A stretch of 62,587 nt of DNA, from positions 35,290 through 97,876 of the forward strand of contig NZ_FQZM01000008.1 in the NCBI RefSeq assembly GCF_900142025.1. Reading direction: 5' to 3'. Positions within the stretch are counted from its first letter, which is position 1; each line of letters begins with the position of its first letter. The notes under the pieces were generated by a model. It did no database searches. It had not been told where the DNA came from and saw only the letters and a list, made by a program, of their open reading frames with translations. Origin of the DNA: Desulfofundulus thermosubterraneus DSM 16057 (GTDB lineage Bacteria; Bacillota; Desulfotomaculia; Desulfotomaculales; Desulfovirgulaceae). Positions 34,165 through 43,062 of the stretch are shown here, in pieces. Both the position numbers and the translations under genes were made by a program.

Positions 34165-34887
34165 TTAATTTTCTGGCGGCGGCTGTTCCCGCTGCCCGCG
34201 GGCTTCGCCGTTGGGACCCGGGTGCTGATGGCAGGAACAGGTGGTTTCCTCATCCCGGGGACCCCTGACCCGCTCCAGGGAGCGGTTTATTGCTTCTCCC
34301 AGTTCCCGGGTTTTTTGCCGGGTGGTATCCCAGGCCTGGCTGGTCGATTTCTGCAGCTGGCGCAGGGACTCCGCCAGCCCGCCCTCAATTTTGATTACAT
34401 TGGCCAGGGCCTCGTTGCTGGTGACGATTACTTCTTTACCGATGGTACGGACAAAGGTGGTGTCCAAAAAGGCCCGGCCGGAAATAACGCTGTCCAAAAA
34501 CCCGCCGGAGAATTCCAGGCCCACAATATCCCCGGCTTCAAGATCCACATAATACTCATCCACCTGTCCTAAAAGGGTGCCGCTTTCCGTGACGATGCGG
34601 GCGCCGATGATCCCGATACGGTCCTTGACCAGTTTCACAATATCTGGGAGTTTGGCGCCCCTTTCGGCATTGGTGCTCCGGTCCACGGTAATGACATTTT
34701 CCCCTACGCTGTGCACCCGGTTGAAGGGGACATACTTTTGTTCCTTGAACCAGCCTTTTTGTTCTATGATCAGGGCGGCCACCGCTTTCTTCTCCGGGTC
34801 CACCACCAGCCCCCGGACCACGCCGATTTGCTGTCCTTCCTGCAGGCTGATAACCGGCATACCAGTAAATTGTTTGCTCTTGCGCAT
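34165..34887 (-). CDS. PRC-barrel domain protein
   Basis: This 240-residue cytoplasmic protein has two PRC-barrel-like beta domains: GMPVISLQEGQQIGVVRGLV (residues 9-28) and IIGARIVTESGTLLGQVDEY (about 92-111). A C-terminal helix rich in Gln and Arg and a Cys/His tail (CSCHQHPG) follow. PRC barrels occur in photosynthetic reaction centre H subunits, RimM and small proteins of unknown role (YlmC/YmxH family in sporulating Firmicutes). ATG 34887 is used because AAAGGGGG lies upstream. It is transcribed against the prs-rplY direction, interrupting the usual order. Confidence 0.8.
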   Translation of the reverse strand: MRKSKQFTGMPVISLQEGQQIGVVRGLVVDPEKKAVAALIIEQKGWFKEQKYVPFNRVHSVGENVITVDRSTNAERGAKLPDIVKLVKDRIGIIGARIVTESGTLLGQVDEYYVDLEAGDIVGLEFSGGFLDSVISGRAFLDTTFVRTIGKEVIVTSNEALANVIKIEGGLAESLRQLQKSTSQAWDTTRQKTRELGEAINRSLERVRGPRDEETTCSCHQHPGPNGEARGQREQPPPEN

Positions 34888-35016
34888 CTGCTGACCCCCT
34901 TTAGGTAGCTTTCCTGTCCCTAATCCATATGCTTCATTCCGAGTTGATATGACCAAAAAAAGGGAATACTAGAGAAGAATGCGGTTTTATGCCAGGATTG
35001 AGGAGGGATGGTTACC

Positions 35017-35649
35017 ATGGAAGCCAGTCTGTTGGCGCAAGTAAGAACCGGCCGGGGGAAAGGTTACCGGCACCGGTTGGCAGCACAAGGAAAAATTCCC
35101 GCCGTTGTTTACGGCAAGGCTATCGGCAACATTCCGGTGGAGGTGGAGCTACGGGCACTGAAGAACATCCTGGCCGGTGAGGGCGGCCGGAACACCCTGA
35201 TCAACCTGAAGATCACCGGAGAGGGGCAGGCGCGACAGGACAAGGTTTTGATCAAAGAACTTCAATACGACTCCCTGCGCGGCGAGTTGATCCACGCCGA
35301 CTTCCAGCAGGTTTCCCTTACAGAAAAGATTACCACCACCGTGCCGGTGGAGCTTGAAGGCGAGCCGGTTGGAGTGAAGCAGGGAGGCATTCTACAACAA
35401 CAGATGCGGGAGCTGGAAATCTCCTGCCTGCCCGCAGACATCCCCGAGGCCGTGACTATGGACGTTTCAGGGCTGGAAATAGGGGATACTGTTCACGTCG
35501 CGGACCTCCCCGTGCCGCCCGGCGTAAAGGTTCTCAACGATCCCGAAGAAGTGGTGGCTACAGTGGTGGCTCCGGCAGTGGAAAAGGTGCCGGGTGAGGA
35601 AGAAGCCGGCGAGGAGAAGGAAGCCTCTCCGGAAGCCGGGGAGGAGTAA
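35017..35649 (+). CDS. rplY: Ribosomal protein bL25 / general stress protein Ctc
   Basis: This 210-residue long-form bL25 (Ctc/TL5 type) binds 5S rRNA. Residues 1-95 form the 5S-binding barrel (RTGRGKGYRHRLAAQGKIPA, VVYGKAIGNIPVEVE), and 100-185 the C-terminal beta domain (VELEGEPVGVKQGGILQQ). A very acidic tail follows (EEEAGEEKEASPEAGEE). ATG 35017 is preferred, with AGGAGGG nine bases upstream; ATG 35008 abuts it. In Bacillus the homologue lies between prs and pth. Confidence 0.93.
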   Translation: MEASLLAQVRTGRGKGYRHRLAAQGKIPAVVYGKAIGNIPVEVELRALKNILAGEGGRNTLINLKITGEGQARQDKVLIKELQYDSLRGELIHADFQQVSLTEKITTTVPVELEGEPVGVKQGGILQQQMRELEISCLPADIPEAVTMDVSGLEIGDTVHVADLPVPPGVKVLNDPEEVVATVVAPAVEKVPGEEEAGEEKEASPEAGEE

Positions 35650-35713
35650 CTTTACTGCATGCTTTGCTAAATCAGCGTGATCCGCTGGGGCAGGGTAAAA
35701 TAATTTGGAAAAT

Positions 35714-35750
35714 CGTCGGGGCTTTCAGGCATGGGCCGCCCCGGCGTTTT
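35714..35750 (+). terminator. Terminator after rplY
   Basis: CGTCGGGG pairs with CCCCGGCG and is followed by TTTT, 65 bp after the stop. Confidence 0.7.
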
Positions 35751-35770
35751 GTTATGCCTGGAGATTGGGC

Positions 35771-35803
35771 AAAAAAGAAACCCCGTGTGAAAACCGGGGT
35801 TTC
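35771..35803 (-). terminator. Terminator after malic enzyme
   Basis: On the reverse strand GAAACCCC and GGGGTTTC are followed by TTTTTT, directly after the malic enzyme stop. Confidence 0.8.
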
Positions 35804-37060
35804 TTAGCTGGCTCTCAGTTCGGTAAGGCCGGGGCCATGACGGGCAGTTAGTTCACGGGTATGCCGGGCCACCTGTTCGGGGTCTACCTTCAACCGGGCC
35901 ACTCCTGTTTGCATGGCCGCTTCTGCCACGGCTGCGGCCACCGCCGGCGCCACCCGGGGATCAAAAGGCTTGGGAATAATGTAACCGGGCCCCAGTTCCC
36001 CCGGAGTTACCAGGCCGGCAATGGCCCGGGCGGCAGCCACCTTCATGGCATCGTTAATGTCGGTTGCCCGCACGTCCAGGGCACCGCGGAAGATGCCCGG
36101 GAAGGCCAGCACATTATTGATCTGGTTGGGGAAATCGGAACGCCCGGTAGCTACCACTGCCGCTCCGGCCTCCAGGGCTGCATCGGGCATAATTTCCGGT
36201 ACGGGATTGGCGAGGGCGAAGACGACAGCACCGGGAGCCATGCTGCGTACCATGTCCTGTGTCACCAGACCGGGTCTTGACAGACCGATGAAGACGTCTG
36301 CGCCGCTTAAGGCATCAGCCAGCCGGCCCTTAATTCCCCGCGGGTTGGTGCGGCAGGCCACTTCTTCCTTGTACTTATTGAGTCCAGTACGCCCGCGGTA
36401 GACCACACCCTTGCTGTCGCAAAGCACGATATCCCGTACGCCCAGGTAGTACAACAAGTTGGCTACGGCTATACCCGCTGCGCCACACCCGTTTATAACC
36501 ACCCGCACTTCGCTTATCTCTTTGCCCACCACTTTTAAGGCATTAAATAACCCGGCAGCCGTGACCACCGCAGTGCCGTGCTGATCATCATGGAAAACGG
36601 GAATGCTCACTTCCTTCTTCAGCCGGCGCTCAATTTCAAAACAGGCCGGTGCAGCAATATCTTCCAGGTTAATGCCGCCAAAGGTCGGTTCCAGCATTTT
36701 AACCGTCTCGACAATTTTATCGATATCTTTGCTGCCCACGCAAATGGGAAAAGCATCGACACCCGCCAGTTGCTTGAAGAGCAGGGCTTTACCTTCCATT
36801 ACCGGCAGTGCTGCTTCCGGGCCGATGTCTCCCAATCCCAGTACGGCAGTACCGTCGGAGACGATGGCCACCAGGTTACCTTTAGCGGTATATTCGTAAA
36901 CCAGATCCTTTTGGGCGTGAATTTGGCGGCACGGTTCAGCCACGCCCGGGGTATAGGCCAATGAGAGATCGTGTTCATTATCGATGGATACTTTTCTGCC
37001 CACTTCTATTTTTCCGTGGAATTTCCGGTGCATTTCAATTGCTTCTTCATTTAGTGTCAT
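35804..37060 (-). CDS. NAD(P)-dependent malic enzyme
   Basis: This 418-residue enzyme decarboxylates malate to pyruvate. Motifs include the N-terminal malic domain ([27 protein letters not shown], read here as [15 protein letters not shown]), the metal/substrate segment [15 protein letters not shown], and the NAD site [17 protein letters not shown]. It is the short bacterial type (about 400 residues) without the phosphotransacetylase domain. ATG 37060 is used because GAGGTG lies six bases upstream. A strong promoter (37104-37132) precedes it. It is inserted in reverse between rplY and pth. Confidence 0.93.
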   Translation of the reverse strand: MTLNEEAIEMHRKFHGKIEVGRKVSIDNEHDLSLAYTPGVAEPCRQIHAQKDLVYEYTAKGNLVAIVSDGTAVLGLGDIGPEAALPVMEGKALLFKQLAGVDAFPICVGSKDIDKIVETVKMLEPTFGGINLEDIAAPACFEIERRLKKEVSIPVFHDDQHGTAVVTAAGLFNALKVVGKEISEVRVVINGCGAAGIAVANLLYYLGVRDIVLCDSKGVVYRGRTGLNKYKEEVACRTNPRGIKGRLADALSGADVFIGLSRPGLVTQDMVRSMAPGAVVFALANPVPEIMPDAALEAGAAVVATGRSDFPNQINNVLAFPGIFRGALDVRATDINDAMKVAAARAIAGLVTPGELGPGYIIPKPFDPRVAPAVAAAVAEAAMQTGVARLKVDPEQVARHTRELTARHGPGLTELRAS

Positions 37061-37103
37061 GGTAAACACCTCGAGAAATTAATGTATAATGTATCATGTA
37101 TAC

Positions 37104-37132
37104 AGTATAACAAGAAGTTAATTGCCTGTCAA
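37104..37132 (-). promoter_or_regulatory. Strong promoter of malic enzyme with overlapping repeats
   Basis: Reverse strand: TTGACA (37127-37132), 17 bases, TATACT (37104-37109). Just downstream are tandem ATAC-rich repeats (TGTATACATGATACATTATA) that could be an operator. Confidence 0.75.
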
Positions 37133-37224
37133 TCCAAAAAATGTATTGGCAGGCCGGTAACACCAAAGAGCCCCTCCCTACATAAAATGGCAGCAGAACC
37201 ATATTTATGCGGGGAGGGTAGAAT

Positions 37225-37542
37225 ATGTCCGAAGCCCAGTTGCAGTCATATTACGGTGCCATGGATATGGCCTTGCCTCTGGTTGATCGCCTGCGTCAGC
37301 TCCAGGGGCAGCAGGTAACGATTTATGTGATGCACCTCATGAGGCACCAGGTCGGGACCTTTGAGGTTACGGGTATGCTCCACGCCGTTGGCATCGATTA
37401 CGTTGAGTTGCACGTTGCGGGGACCAGCGGGCCAATACGCTATGTCTTCATTCCCATCGCGGCCATTGGCGCTGTTATTGCCGGTGGACCCCTGGCATTT
37501 GCACCCGGGCCTGGAGTTTATCCACCCCATGGCGGGCTGTAG
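37225..37542 (+). CDS. Small protein of unknown function
   Basis: This 105-residue protein has a helical start (residues 1-28, with LPLVDRLRQLQGQ). Beta-rich segments follow (QQVTIYVMHL, VGTFEVTGMLHAVGIDYVEL), then a hydrophobic glycine-rich stretch (FIPIAAIGAVIAGGPLAF) and a Pro/Gly tail. The beta part resembles small Sm-like or spore-coat-associated barrels, but I cannot name the family. GGGAGGG precedes ATG 37225. It is a single gene ended by a strong terminator, between malic enzyme and pth. Confidence 0.75.
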   Translation: MSEAQLQSYYGAMDMALPLVDRLRQLQGQQVTIYVMHLMRHQVGTFEVTGMLHAVGIDYVELHVAGTSGPIRYVFIPIAAIGAVIAGGPLAFAPGPGVYPPHGGL

Positions 37543-37559
37543 AACCAGAACCAGGTAAA

Positions 37560-37586
37560 GCTCCGGAAAAAAGCCGGAGCTTTTTT
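37560..37586 (+). terminator. Terminator before pth
   Basis: GCTCCGG and CCGGAGC enclose a seven-base loop and are followed by TTTTTT. Confidence 0.85.
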
Positions 37587-37664
37587 ATCGTCCCGGCAAA
37601 AACCTTACGGTTGCGGGGGAGGCCCGTTGTGGATACAATGGTCGTGGAAAGGAGAGAAAAAATC

Positions 37665-38237
37665 ATGTGGCTTGTAGTGGGATTGGGCAATCCCGGTCCG
37701 GAGTATGCAAGGACCCGCCATAATGTGGGCTTTATGGTTGTGGATAGACTGGCCCGGGATTTGGACATTAAAATCGACCGGGTGTTTTTGCGTGCCCTGG
37801 TCGGCCAGGGACAGGTAGCCGGCCAGAGATTGGTTTTGGCCAAGCCCTTAACCTATATGAATAGAAGCGGTGAAGCGGTGACCGCCCTGTTAAACTGGTA
37901 CAAGCTAACGCCGTCTCAACTGCTGGTTGTTTCCGACGACCTGGATTTGCCCACCGGCCGCCTGCGCCTGCGCAAGTCCGGGGGGGACGGAGGGCACAAG
38001 GGGTTGCGGTCCATCATTGAGCTGGTGGGCAGCCGGGAATTTGCCCGTTTGCGTGTGGGCATAGGGCGTCCTTCCGGGTCGGATTATCAGGTGGTGGATT
38101 GGGTTTTGAGCCGGTTTACAGAGGAAGAAGGACCGCTGATGGAGAAAGCAGTGGCCGATGCTTCCAAAGCCATTCAGGTAGCCCTTACCCGGGGCCTGGA
38201 TGCGGCCATGAATCTCTTTAACGCCGGCCGGGTATAG
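37665..38237 (+). CDS. pth: Peptidyl-tRNA hydrolase
   Basis: This 190-residue enzyme releases peptides from peptidyl-tRNA. It shows VGLGNPGPEYARTRHNVGFM with the catalytic His, KPLTYMNRSGEAV with the conserved Asn, and DDLDLPTGRLRLRKSGGDGG then HKGLRSI. ATG 37665 follows AAAGGAGAG; the frame from 37611 adds unrelated residues. In Bacillus it is called spoVC. The terminator at 38223 overlaps its last codons. Confidence 0.96.
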   Translation: MWLVVGLGNPGPEYARTRHNVGFMVVDRLARDLDIKIDRVFLRALVGQGQVAGQRLVLAKPLTYMNRSGEAVTALLNWYKLTPSQLLVVSDDLDLPTGRLRLRKSGGDGGHKGLRSIIELVGSREFARLRVGIGRPSGSDYQVVDWVLSRFTEEEGPLMEKAVADASKAIQVALTRGLDAAMNLFNAGRV

Positions 38238-38252
38238 AGGCCGGCTTTTTTT
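38223..38252 (+). terminator. Terminator overlapping the pth stop
   Basis: GCCGGCC and GGCCGGC enclose a nine-base loop with the stop codon and are followed by seven T. Confidence 0.85.
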
Positions 38253-38270
38253 GTTCATACTAGGATAAAG

Positions 38271-38666
38271 ATGAATCAGTTAGCCTTTATCCCGGCCGGA
38301 GTGCTGGCGGCCGCCACTTCCTGGCTGGTTAACGGCCTTATTTTCAGCCGTGCGGGTGTCTTTGCCGTGGTTTATGTGGCTCCCGGGGTTGAAGAGGCGG
38401 CCAAAACAAGTTTTGCCCTTTTTTTGGGAACATCCATTCCCCTGGCCCATTTCATTTTTGGTTTGGTGGAGGGGTTGTGGGAGGCCGCCCGGGGCGGGCG
38501 GGGTTGGGCGGCGGGGCTGGTGAGCCTTGCTTCCCATACCGCTTTTGGGCTGGCCGCCGGTTGGCTTTACCGGCTCACCACCAATGCCCTGCTGGCCGTG
38601 GCCGGAGCCTATTTACTGCACATGAGTTGGAACAAACTGGTGGTAAATCTTTCTGGGAAACCGTAA
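38271..38666 (+). CDS. Miniature PrsW-like intramembrane protease homologue
   Basis: This 131-residue membrane protein has four hydrophobic segments. Its polar motifs line up with the PrsW family of glutamic intramembrane proteases: VEEAAKT (EExxK), HFIFGLVEGLWE (FxxxE), SHTAFG (the third motif) and LLHMSWN (HxxWN). Classical PrsW, which cleaves the anti-sigma factor RsiW, has over 200 residues, so this would be a very short member. AGGA lies five bases before ATG 38271. The neighbouring gene encodes the anti-sigma factor Fin. The catalytic role is inferred from motifs only. Confidence 0.65.
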   Translation: MNQLAFIPAGVLAAATSWLVNGLIFSRAGVFAVVYVAPGVEEAAKTSFALFLGTSIPLAHFIFGLVEGLWEAARGGRGWAAGLVSLASHTAFGLAAGWLYRLTTNALLAVAGAYLLHMSWNKLVVNLSGKP

Positions 38667-38763
38667 AGATGCTAGCGTTGTAAATATTTCATTGAAAACC
38701 GGCTTTGAGGGTGCCCCTATAAGCGCATGAGCGCTGCCTGTTCAAGAAAGGATGCATCTATAG

Positions 38764-38985
38764 ATGAAAATAATCCATATTTGTGAGTGCTGCGATCAGG
38801 TGGTCAGGGAGGAAAGGATCAGTAGCGACGGTGCTGGCAGGCTGGTCTCTGCCGCCTTGACTGGGGAGGATTCCGGGGATATAATGAATGTGATCTTTCA
38901 GTATTGCCTTTGCGATGACTGCCGGGAGACGTTATACGGTCCTCCCGGACCCCTTTTTTACCAGGGCCCGCTCTGGTTGCACTGA
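38764..38985 (+). CDS. fin: Anti-sigma-F factor Fin
   Basis: This 73-residue protein has two cysteine pairs (CECC and CDDC, with CLC before the latter), as in the Fin/YabK family that binds zinc and turns off SigF in the forespore after SigG appears. Its place between pth and mfd is the same as in B. subtilis, which supports the assignment more than sequence length alone. GAAAGGA precedes ATG 38764. No membrane segment is present. Confidence 0.82.
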   Translation: MKIIHICECCDQVVREERISSDGAGRLVSAALTGEDSGDIMNVIFQYCLCDDCRETLYGPPGPLFYQGPLWLH

Positions 38986-39013
38986 TGTAAACGTAGCTTG
39001 CGATGCGTACAGG

Positions 39014-39039
39014 GCTTTAGCTGCGCTAAAGCTCTTTTT
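39014..39039 (+). terminator. Terminator before mfd
   Basis: GCTTTAGC, loop TGC, GCTAAAGC, then TCTTTTT. Confidence 0.8.
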
Positions 39040-39074
39040 GTGATGCCCATTTTCGAAAGAGGTTCATCTTAAAA

Positions 39075-42000
39075 ATGCGTGCACTGCTGGAACCATTGCA
39101 AAAAAGTTCAGAATTTAAAACCCTGCTTGCCGCCGTGTCCCGGCAAGCCGGCCAGCAATTGGTTTTCGGTCTTTCCGGAGCCCAGCGCAGCCTGGTTGCC
39201 GCGGGCCTCATTGACGCCGTGGGTGGCCCGGTTTTAATCATCACGCCGGGAGATAGTGAGGCTTCCGTGCTGGCCGATGATCTTGCCTCCATTTTGCCCG
39301 GCATTCCCGTTTACCTGTTTCCCGTATGGCAGTTGCTGCCCTACCAGGTCCTGGCCCACGGCAAAGAGGTGCTTGCCCAGCGGCTGAAGGCGCTGGTGGC
39401 CCTTTCCCGGGACGAACCCTGTGTGGTGGTGGCACCGCTGGAGGCCCTACTGCGCCGCCTTTCCCCGCCGGAGGTCTTTCGCCGCGCCATCATCGACCTT
39501 GCCGTGGGTGATAGGGTGGATCTGGAAGAACTGGTCCGGCAGCTGGTGGACGTGGGTTACGAGCGGGTGGAAATGGTGGAAGGCCCGGGTCAACTGGCCT
39601 TAAGGGGCGGTATTCTCGATGTTTACCCCCTGACCTTTGAGCACCCCGTACGGCTGGAATTCTTTGACGACGAAGTGGATTCCATCCGTTTTTTTGATGC
39701 CGACTCCCAGCGTTCCATTGACCGGGCCGGTGCAGTTTCCCTTCCTCCCGCCCGGGAACTGGTGGTTACGGAGGAGAGCCGTGCCCGGGCGCTGGATGTC
39801 CTGGAAACGGAGTATCGCCTGCAGCTCAAGAAAGTTACCGAAAGTTCCACCCTGGAAGTGCGCCGCCGGTTGGAGGAACTGGGGGAAACCGCCAGGGAGC
39901 AAATTGCCTCCAGTGGTTACTACCCGGGGTTGGATCAGTTTTTGCCCTATTTCTACCGCCATCCCTACACCCTGCTGGATTATATGCCCTTCGCCAATCT
40001 GACGGTGGTGGACGACCTCATCCGCATCCGGGAGCTGGCGGAAAGCATCTTCAAAGAGCGGTCGGAAACCTATAGCGAGCTGTTATCCGCCGGCCGCGTT
40101 TTGCCCGGGCAGGTCCAGGGCTATGCAACGTGGCAGCAAATCGAGCAGCAGCTGCACAGGCGCAAAACGATTTATTTTTCCCTCTTAACCCGCCAGCCCC
40201 AGCATTTGATGGTCCTCGATGTGGTTACTTTTTCCACCCGGGGTATGCATTCTTTTCTGGGGCGCCTGGATGTGCTGGCCGATGAAGTACGTCACTGGCG
40301 CAAATCCGGCTATGCCGTGGTCATGCTGCTCTCCACCGAGGAGCGGGCCCGGCACCTGGCGGAAGAACTGCGCAATGCCGGGCTTGACGCCTACGTGACC
40401 GGTTCCCTGGACCGGCCCGTGACGCCCGGCAACATTGCCCTTGCCGCAGGTCGCCTTTCCGGGGGATTTGAGCTGGTTTCCGGCCGGCTGGTGGTCATCA
40501 CCGAGGCGGATATCTATGGCCAGCGGTGGAAAAGGACCCAGCGGGTGCGTGCCCGGACCGCCGGCCACCCGGAACCTATAACGGACTTAAAAGCAGGCGA
40601 TTACGTGGTGCATGTAAACCACGGCATCGGCCGTTACATGGGCATCGTTTCCCTGAATATCGGGGGCGTGCAGAAGGATTATTTACTGATCAAGTATGCC
40701 GGGGAAGACAAACTGTATGTGCCTACCGACCAGGTAGGGTTGATCCAGAAATATCTGGGGGCCGAAGCGGAAGCTCCCCGGTTGTCCCGCCTGGGGGGAG
40801 GGGAATGGTCCCGGGTCAAGGGGCGGGTAAAAGAAGCGGTGCGGGAGATGGCCCAGGAGTTGCTGGCCCTCTACGCCGCCCGCCAGGCCCTGCCCGGCCA
40901 TGCCTTCAGCCCCGATACGCCGTGGCAGCAGGAATTTGAAGCGGCCTTTCCCTACCAGGAAACTCCCGACCAGCTCCGGGCCATCCAGGAAGTCAAAGCG
41001 GATATGGAACGCCCCCGTCCCATGGACCGCCTGCTCTGCGGGGACGTGGGCTACGGCAAAACCGAGGTGGCCCTGCGGGCCGCCTTCAAGGCGGTCATGG
41101 ACGGAAAGCAGGTGGCCGTACTGGTGCCCACCACCATCCTGGCCCAGCAGCATTACAACACCTTCCGGGAGCGTTTTGCTGGCTTTCCGGTGACCATCGA
41201 GGTTTTAAGCCGCTTCCGCACGCCGAAGGAGCAGCGCCGGGTGCTGGCGGGCCTGGCCTCGGGCCAGGTGGACATTGTCATCGGCACCCACCGCCTGGTG
41301 CAGGACGATGTGGTGTTCAAGGACCTGGGTCTTCTGGTGGTGGACGAGGAGCAGCGCTTCGGGGTGGCCCACAAGGAAAAGTTAAAGCGGCTGAAGCAGG
41401 ATGTGGATGTGCTCACCCTGACCGCTACCCCCATCCCCCGCACACTGCACATGTCGCTGGTGGGTGTGCGGGACACGAGCCTTTTGGAAACACCTCCGGA
41501 AAACCGCTTCCCGGTGCAGACCTACGTCCTGGAAGAGGACCCGGTGCTCATCAGGGAGGCCATCCGGCGCGAGATGGGCCGGGGTGGCCAGGTTTATTTC
41601 GTGCATAACCGCGTGATGGATCTGGACCAGGTGGCCGCCTGGCTGCAGGGCCTGGTACCGGAGGCCCGCATTGCGGTGGCCCACGGGCAGATGAAGGAAG
41701 AGGAACTGGAACAAATCATGCTCGATTTCATGGACGGTGCTTATGACGTGCTGGTCTGCACCACCATCATTGAAAGCGGCCTGGATATTCCGAATGTCAA
41801 CACGTTGATTGTTAAAGATGCTAATAATTTCGGCCTGGCCCAGCTCTACCAGCTGCGGGGCAGGGTGGGCCGCTCCAACCGCCTGGCCTACGCCTACTTT
41901 ACCTTCCGCCGTGACCGGGTTTTAAACGAAATGGCGGAAAAAAGGCTGGCGGCCATCCGCGAGTTTACCGAGTTTGGTTCCGGGTACAAGATTGCCATGC

Positions 42001-42614
42001 GGGACCTGGAAATACGGGGCGCGGGCAATTTGCTGGGCGCCGAGCAGCACGGCCACATTGCCGCGGTGGGCTTCGACCTCTACTGCCGTCTGCTGGAGGA
42101 GGCGGTGCGGGAGGCCAGGGGAGAGGTGCCGGAAAAGGTGGTGGAAACCTCCATCGAACTGCCCGTGGAAGCTTATATCCCCGATACCTATGTCCGGGAC
42201 GGCAACCAGAAGGTGGATCTGTACCGTCGCCTGGCCGTGGTGCGCCGGGAAGAGCAGGTCGTGGAGCTGGAGGATGAACTGGTGGACCGCTTCGGGGATC
42301 CCCCGCAGCCGGTATGCACCTTGCTTACCGTGGCCCGCTTGAGGGCCCTGGCCAGCTCCTTGGGGATTAAATCCATTACAGCCCAGCCGGGGAGTTTCCG
42401 CCTGCTGTTTGCGCCAGAGCACAACCTCCGGGGCGAGGCGCTGGTGGAGATAAGTAAGCAGTACACCAACCGGGTAAAATTCAGCAGCAGTAACGAAGAA
42501 TTTGAAATCCGCCTCCGGACCCGGAATACCCCGGACGATCCCCTGAATTACCTGGGCGGACTGGAAAATTTCCTGCGGGACCTCCATGAGGCAAACAAAG
42601 TGCACGCGGCTTAG
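39075..42614 (+). CDS. mfd: Transcription-repair coupling factor
   Basis: This 1179-residue protein removes RNA polymerase stalled at DNA damage and recruits UvrA. The UvrB-like N-terminal region has PGQLALRGGILDVYPL near residue 170. The RNA polymerase interaction domain around 505-570 contains DYVVHVNHGIGRYMGI. Translocase motifs are GDVGYGKTEVALRAAF (Walker A, about 655), VVDEEQRFGV (DEEQ, about 756), TLTATPIPRTLHMSL and LRGRVGRSN. The C-terminal TRCF domain follows. Full length for the family. Confidence 0.97.
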   Translation: MRALLEPLQKSSEFKTLLAAVSRQAGQQLVFGLSGAQRSLVAAGLIDAVGGPVLIITPGDSEASVLADDLASILPGIPVYLFPVWQLLPYQVLAHGKEVLAQRLKALVALSRDEPCVVVAPLEALLRRLSPPEVFRRAIIDLAVGDRVDLEELVRQLVDVGYERVEMVEGPGQLALRGGILDVYPLTFEHPVRLEFFDDEVDSIRFFDADSQRSIDRAGAVSLPPARELVVTEESRARALDVLETEYRLQLKKVTESSTLEVRRRLEELGETAREQIASSGYYPGLDQFLPYFYRHPYTLLDYMPFANLTVVDDLIRIRELAESIFKERSETYSELLSAGRVLPGQVQGYATWQQIEQQLHRRKTIYFSLLTRQPQHLMVLDVVTFSTRGMHSFLGRLDVLADEVRHWRKSGYAVVMLLSTEERARHLAEELRNAGLDAYVTGSLDRPVTPGNIALAAGRLSGGFELVSGRLVVITEADIYGQRWKRTQRVRARTAGHPEPITDLKAGDYVVHVNHGIGRYMGIVSLNIGGVQKDYLLIKYAGEDKLYVPTDQVGLIQKYLGAEAEAPRLSRLGGGEWSRVKGRVKEAVREMAQELLALYAARQALPGHAFSPDTPWQQEFEAAFPYQETPDQLRAIQEVKADMERPRPMDRLLCGDVGYGKTEVALRAAFKAVMDGKQVAVLVPTTILAQQHYNTFRERFAGFPVTIEVLSRFRTPKEQRRVLAGLASGQVDIVIGTHRLVQDDVVFKDLGLLVVDEEQRFGVAHKEKLKRLKQDVDVLTLTATPIPRTLHMSLVGVRDTSLLETPPENRFPVQTYVLEEDPVLIREAIRREMGRGGQVYFVHNRVMDLDQVAAWLQGLVPEARIAVAHGQMKEEELEQIMLDFMDGAYDVLVCTTIIESGLDIPNVNTLIVKDANNFGLAQLYQLRGRVGRSNRLAYAYFTFRRDRVLNEMAEKRLAAIREFTEFGSGYKIAMRDLEIRGAGNLLGAEQHGHIAAVGFDLYCRLLEEAVREARGEVPEKVVETSIELPVEAYIPDTYVRDGNQKVDLYRRLAVVRREEQVVELEDELVDRFGDPPQPVCTLLTVARLRALASSLGIKSITAQPGSFRLLFAPEHNLRGEALVEISKQYTNRVKFSSSNEEFEIRLRTRNTPDDPLNYLGGLENFLRDLHEANKVHAA

Positions 42615-42762
42615 CACGAAAAGATTGGGGAAGAGCATCCACTCGAAAACACCATTTTCGCAAAACCAATGATGGTGCGGGTGGCAGTCGTTACTAAGGG
42701 TGACCGCCGCCCAACCGGTTATGCGACAGTACCCACTGGTTGATAAGGGACGGTGATCTCCG

Positions 42763-43062
42763 GTGTCGCTGCCCGGGTTTTTAAAACAGTTTTTTTGGGA
42801 CGTTGCCTTTGCCGACCTGGATGCCCGGGCCGATTATTATTTTGTCATCGAGCGATTGCTGGAGTTCGGCAATGACCGGGCCATTCGCTGGGTGCTGGAA
42901 CAATATACTGATGCCGAGTTGCTGGAAGTGATCAAAACCAGCCCCCGGCTTTCAATCAAAACAGGTAGTTTCTGGCGCTGTTATTACCATTTGCAGGAGG
43001 ATGAGCTTAGATGTTTGCGTCCGCCCTCCCACAGAGGGGACAAAAGGCACTGGAATTATTAA
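42763..43062 (+). CDS. Small protein upstream of AbiEii-like gene (DUF6922-like)
   Basis: This 99-residue protein has LKQFFWDVAFADLDARADYY, VIERLLEFGNDRAIRWVLEQ and LSIKTGSFWRCYY. The pattern matches small proteins often encoded just before AbiEii/AbiGii nucleotidyltransferases (DUF6922 type). The last 20 residues are out of the conserved part because the frame overlaps the next gene by 52 bases. GTG 42763 is the likely start. In AbiE-type systems the upstream gene is the antitoxin, so that role is possible. Confidence 0.65.
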   Translation: MSLPGFLKQFFWDVAFADLDARADYYFVIERLLEFGNDRAIRWVLEQYTDAELLEVIKTSPRLSIKTGSFWRCYYHLQEDELRCLRPPSHRGDKRHWNY

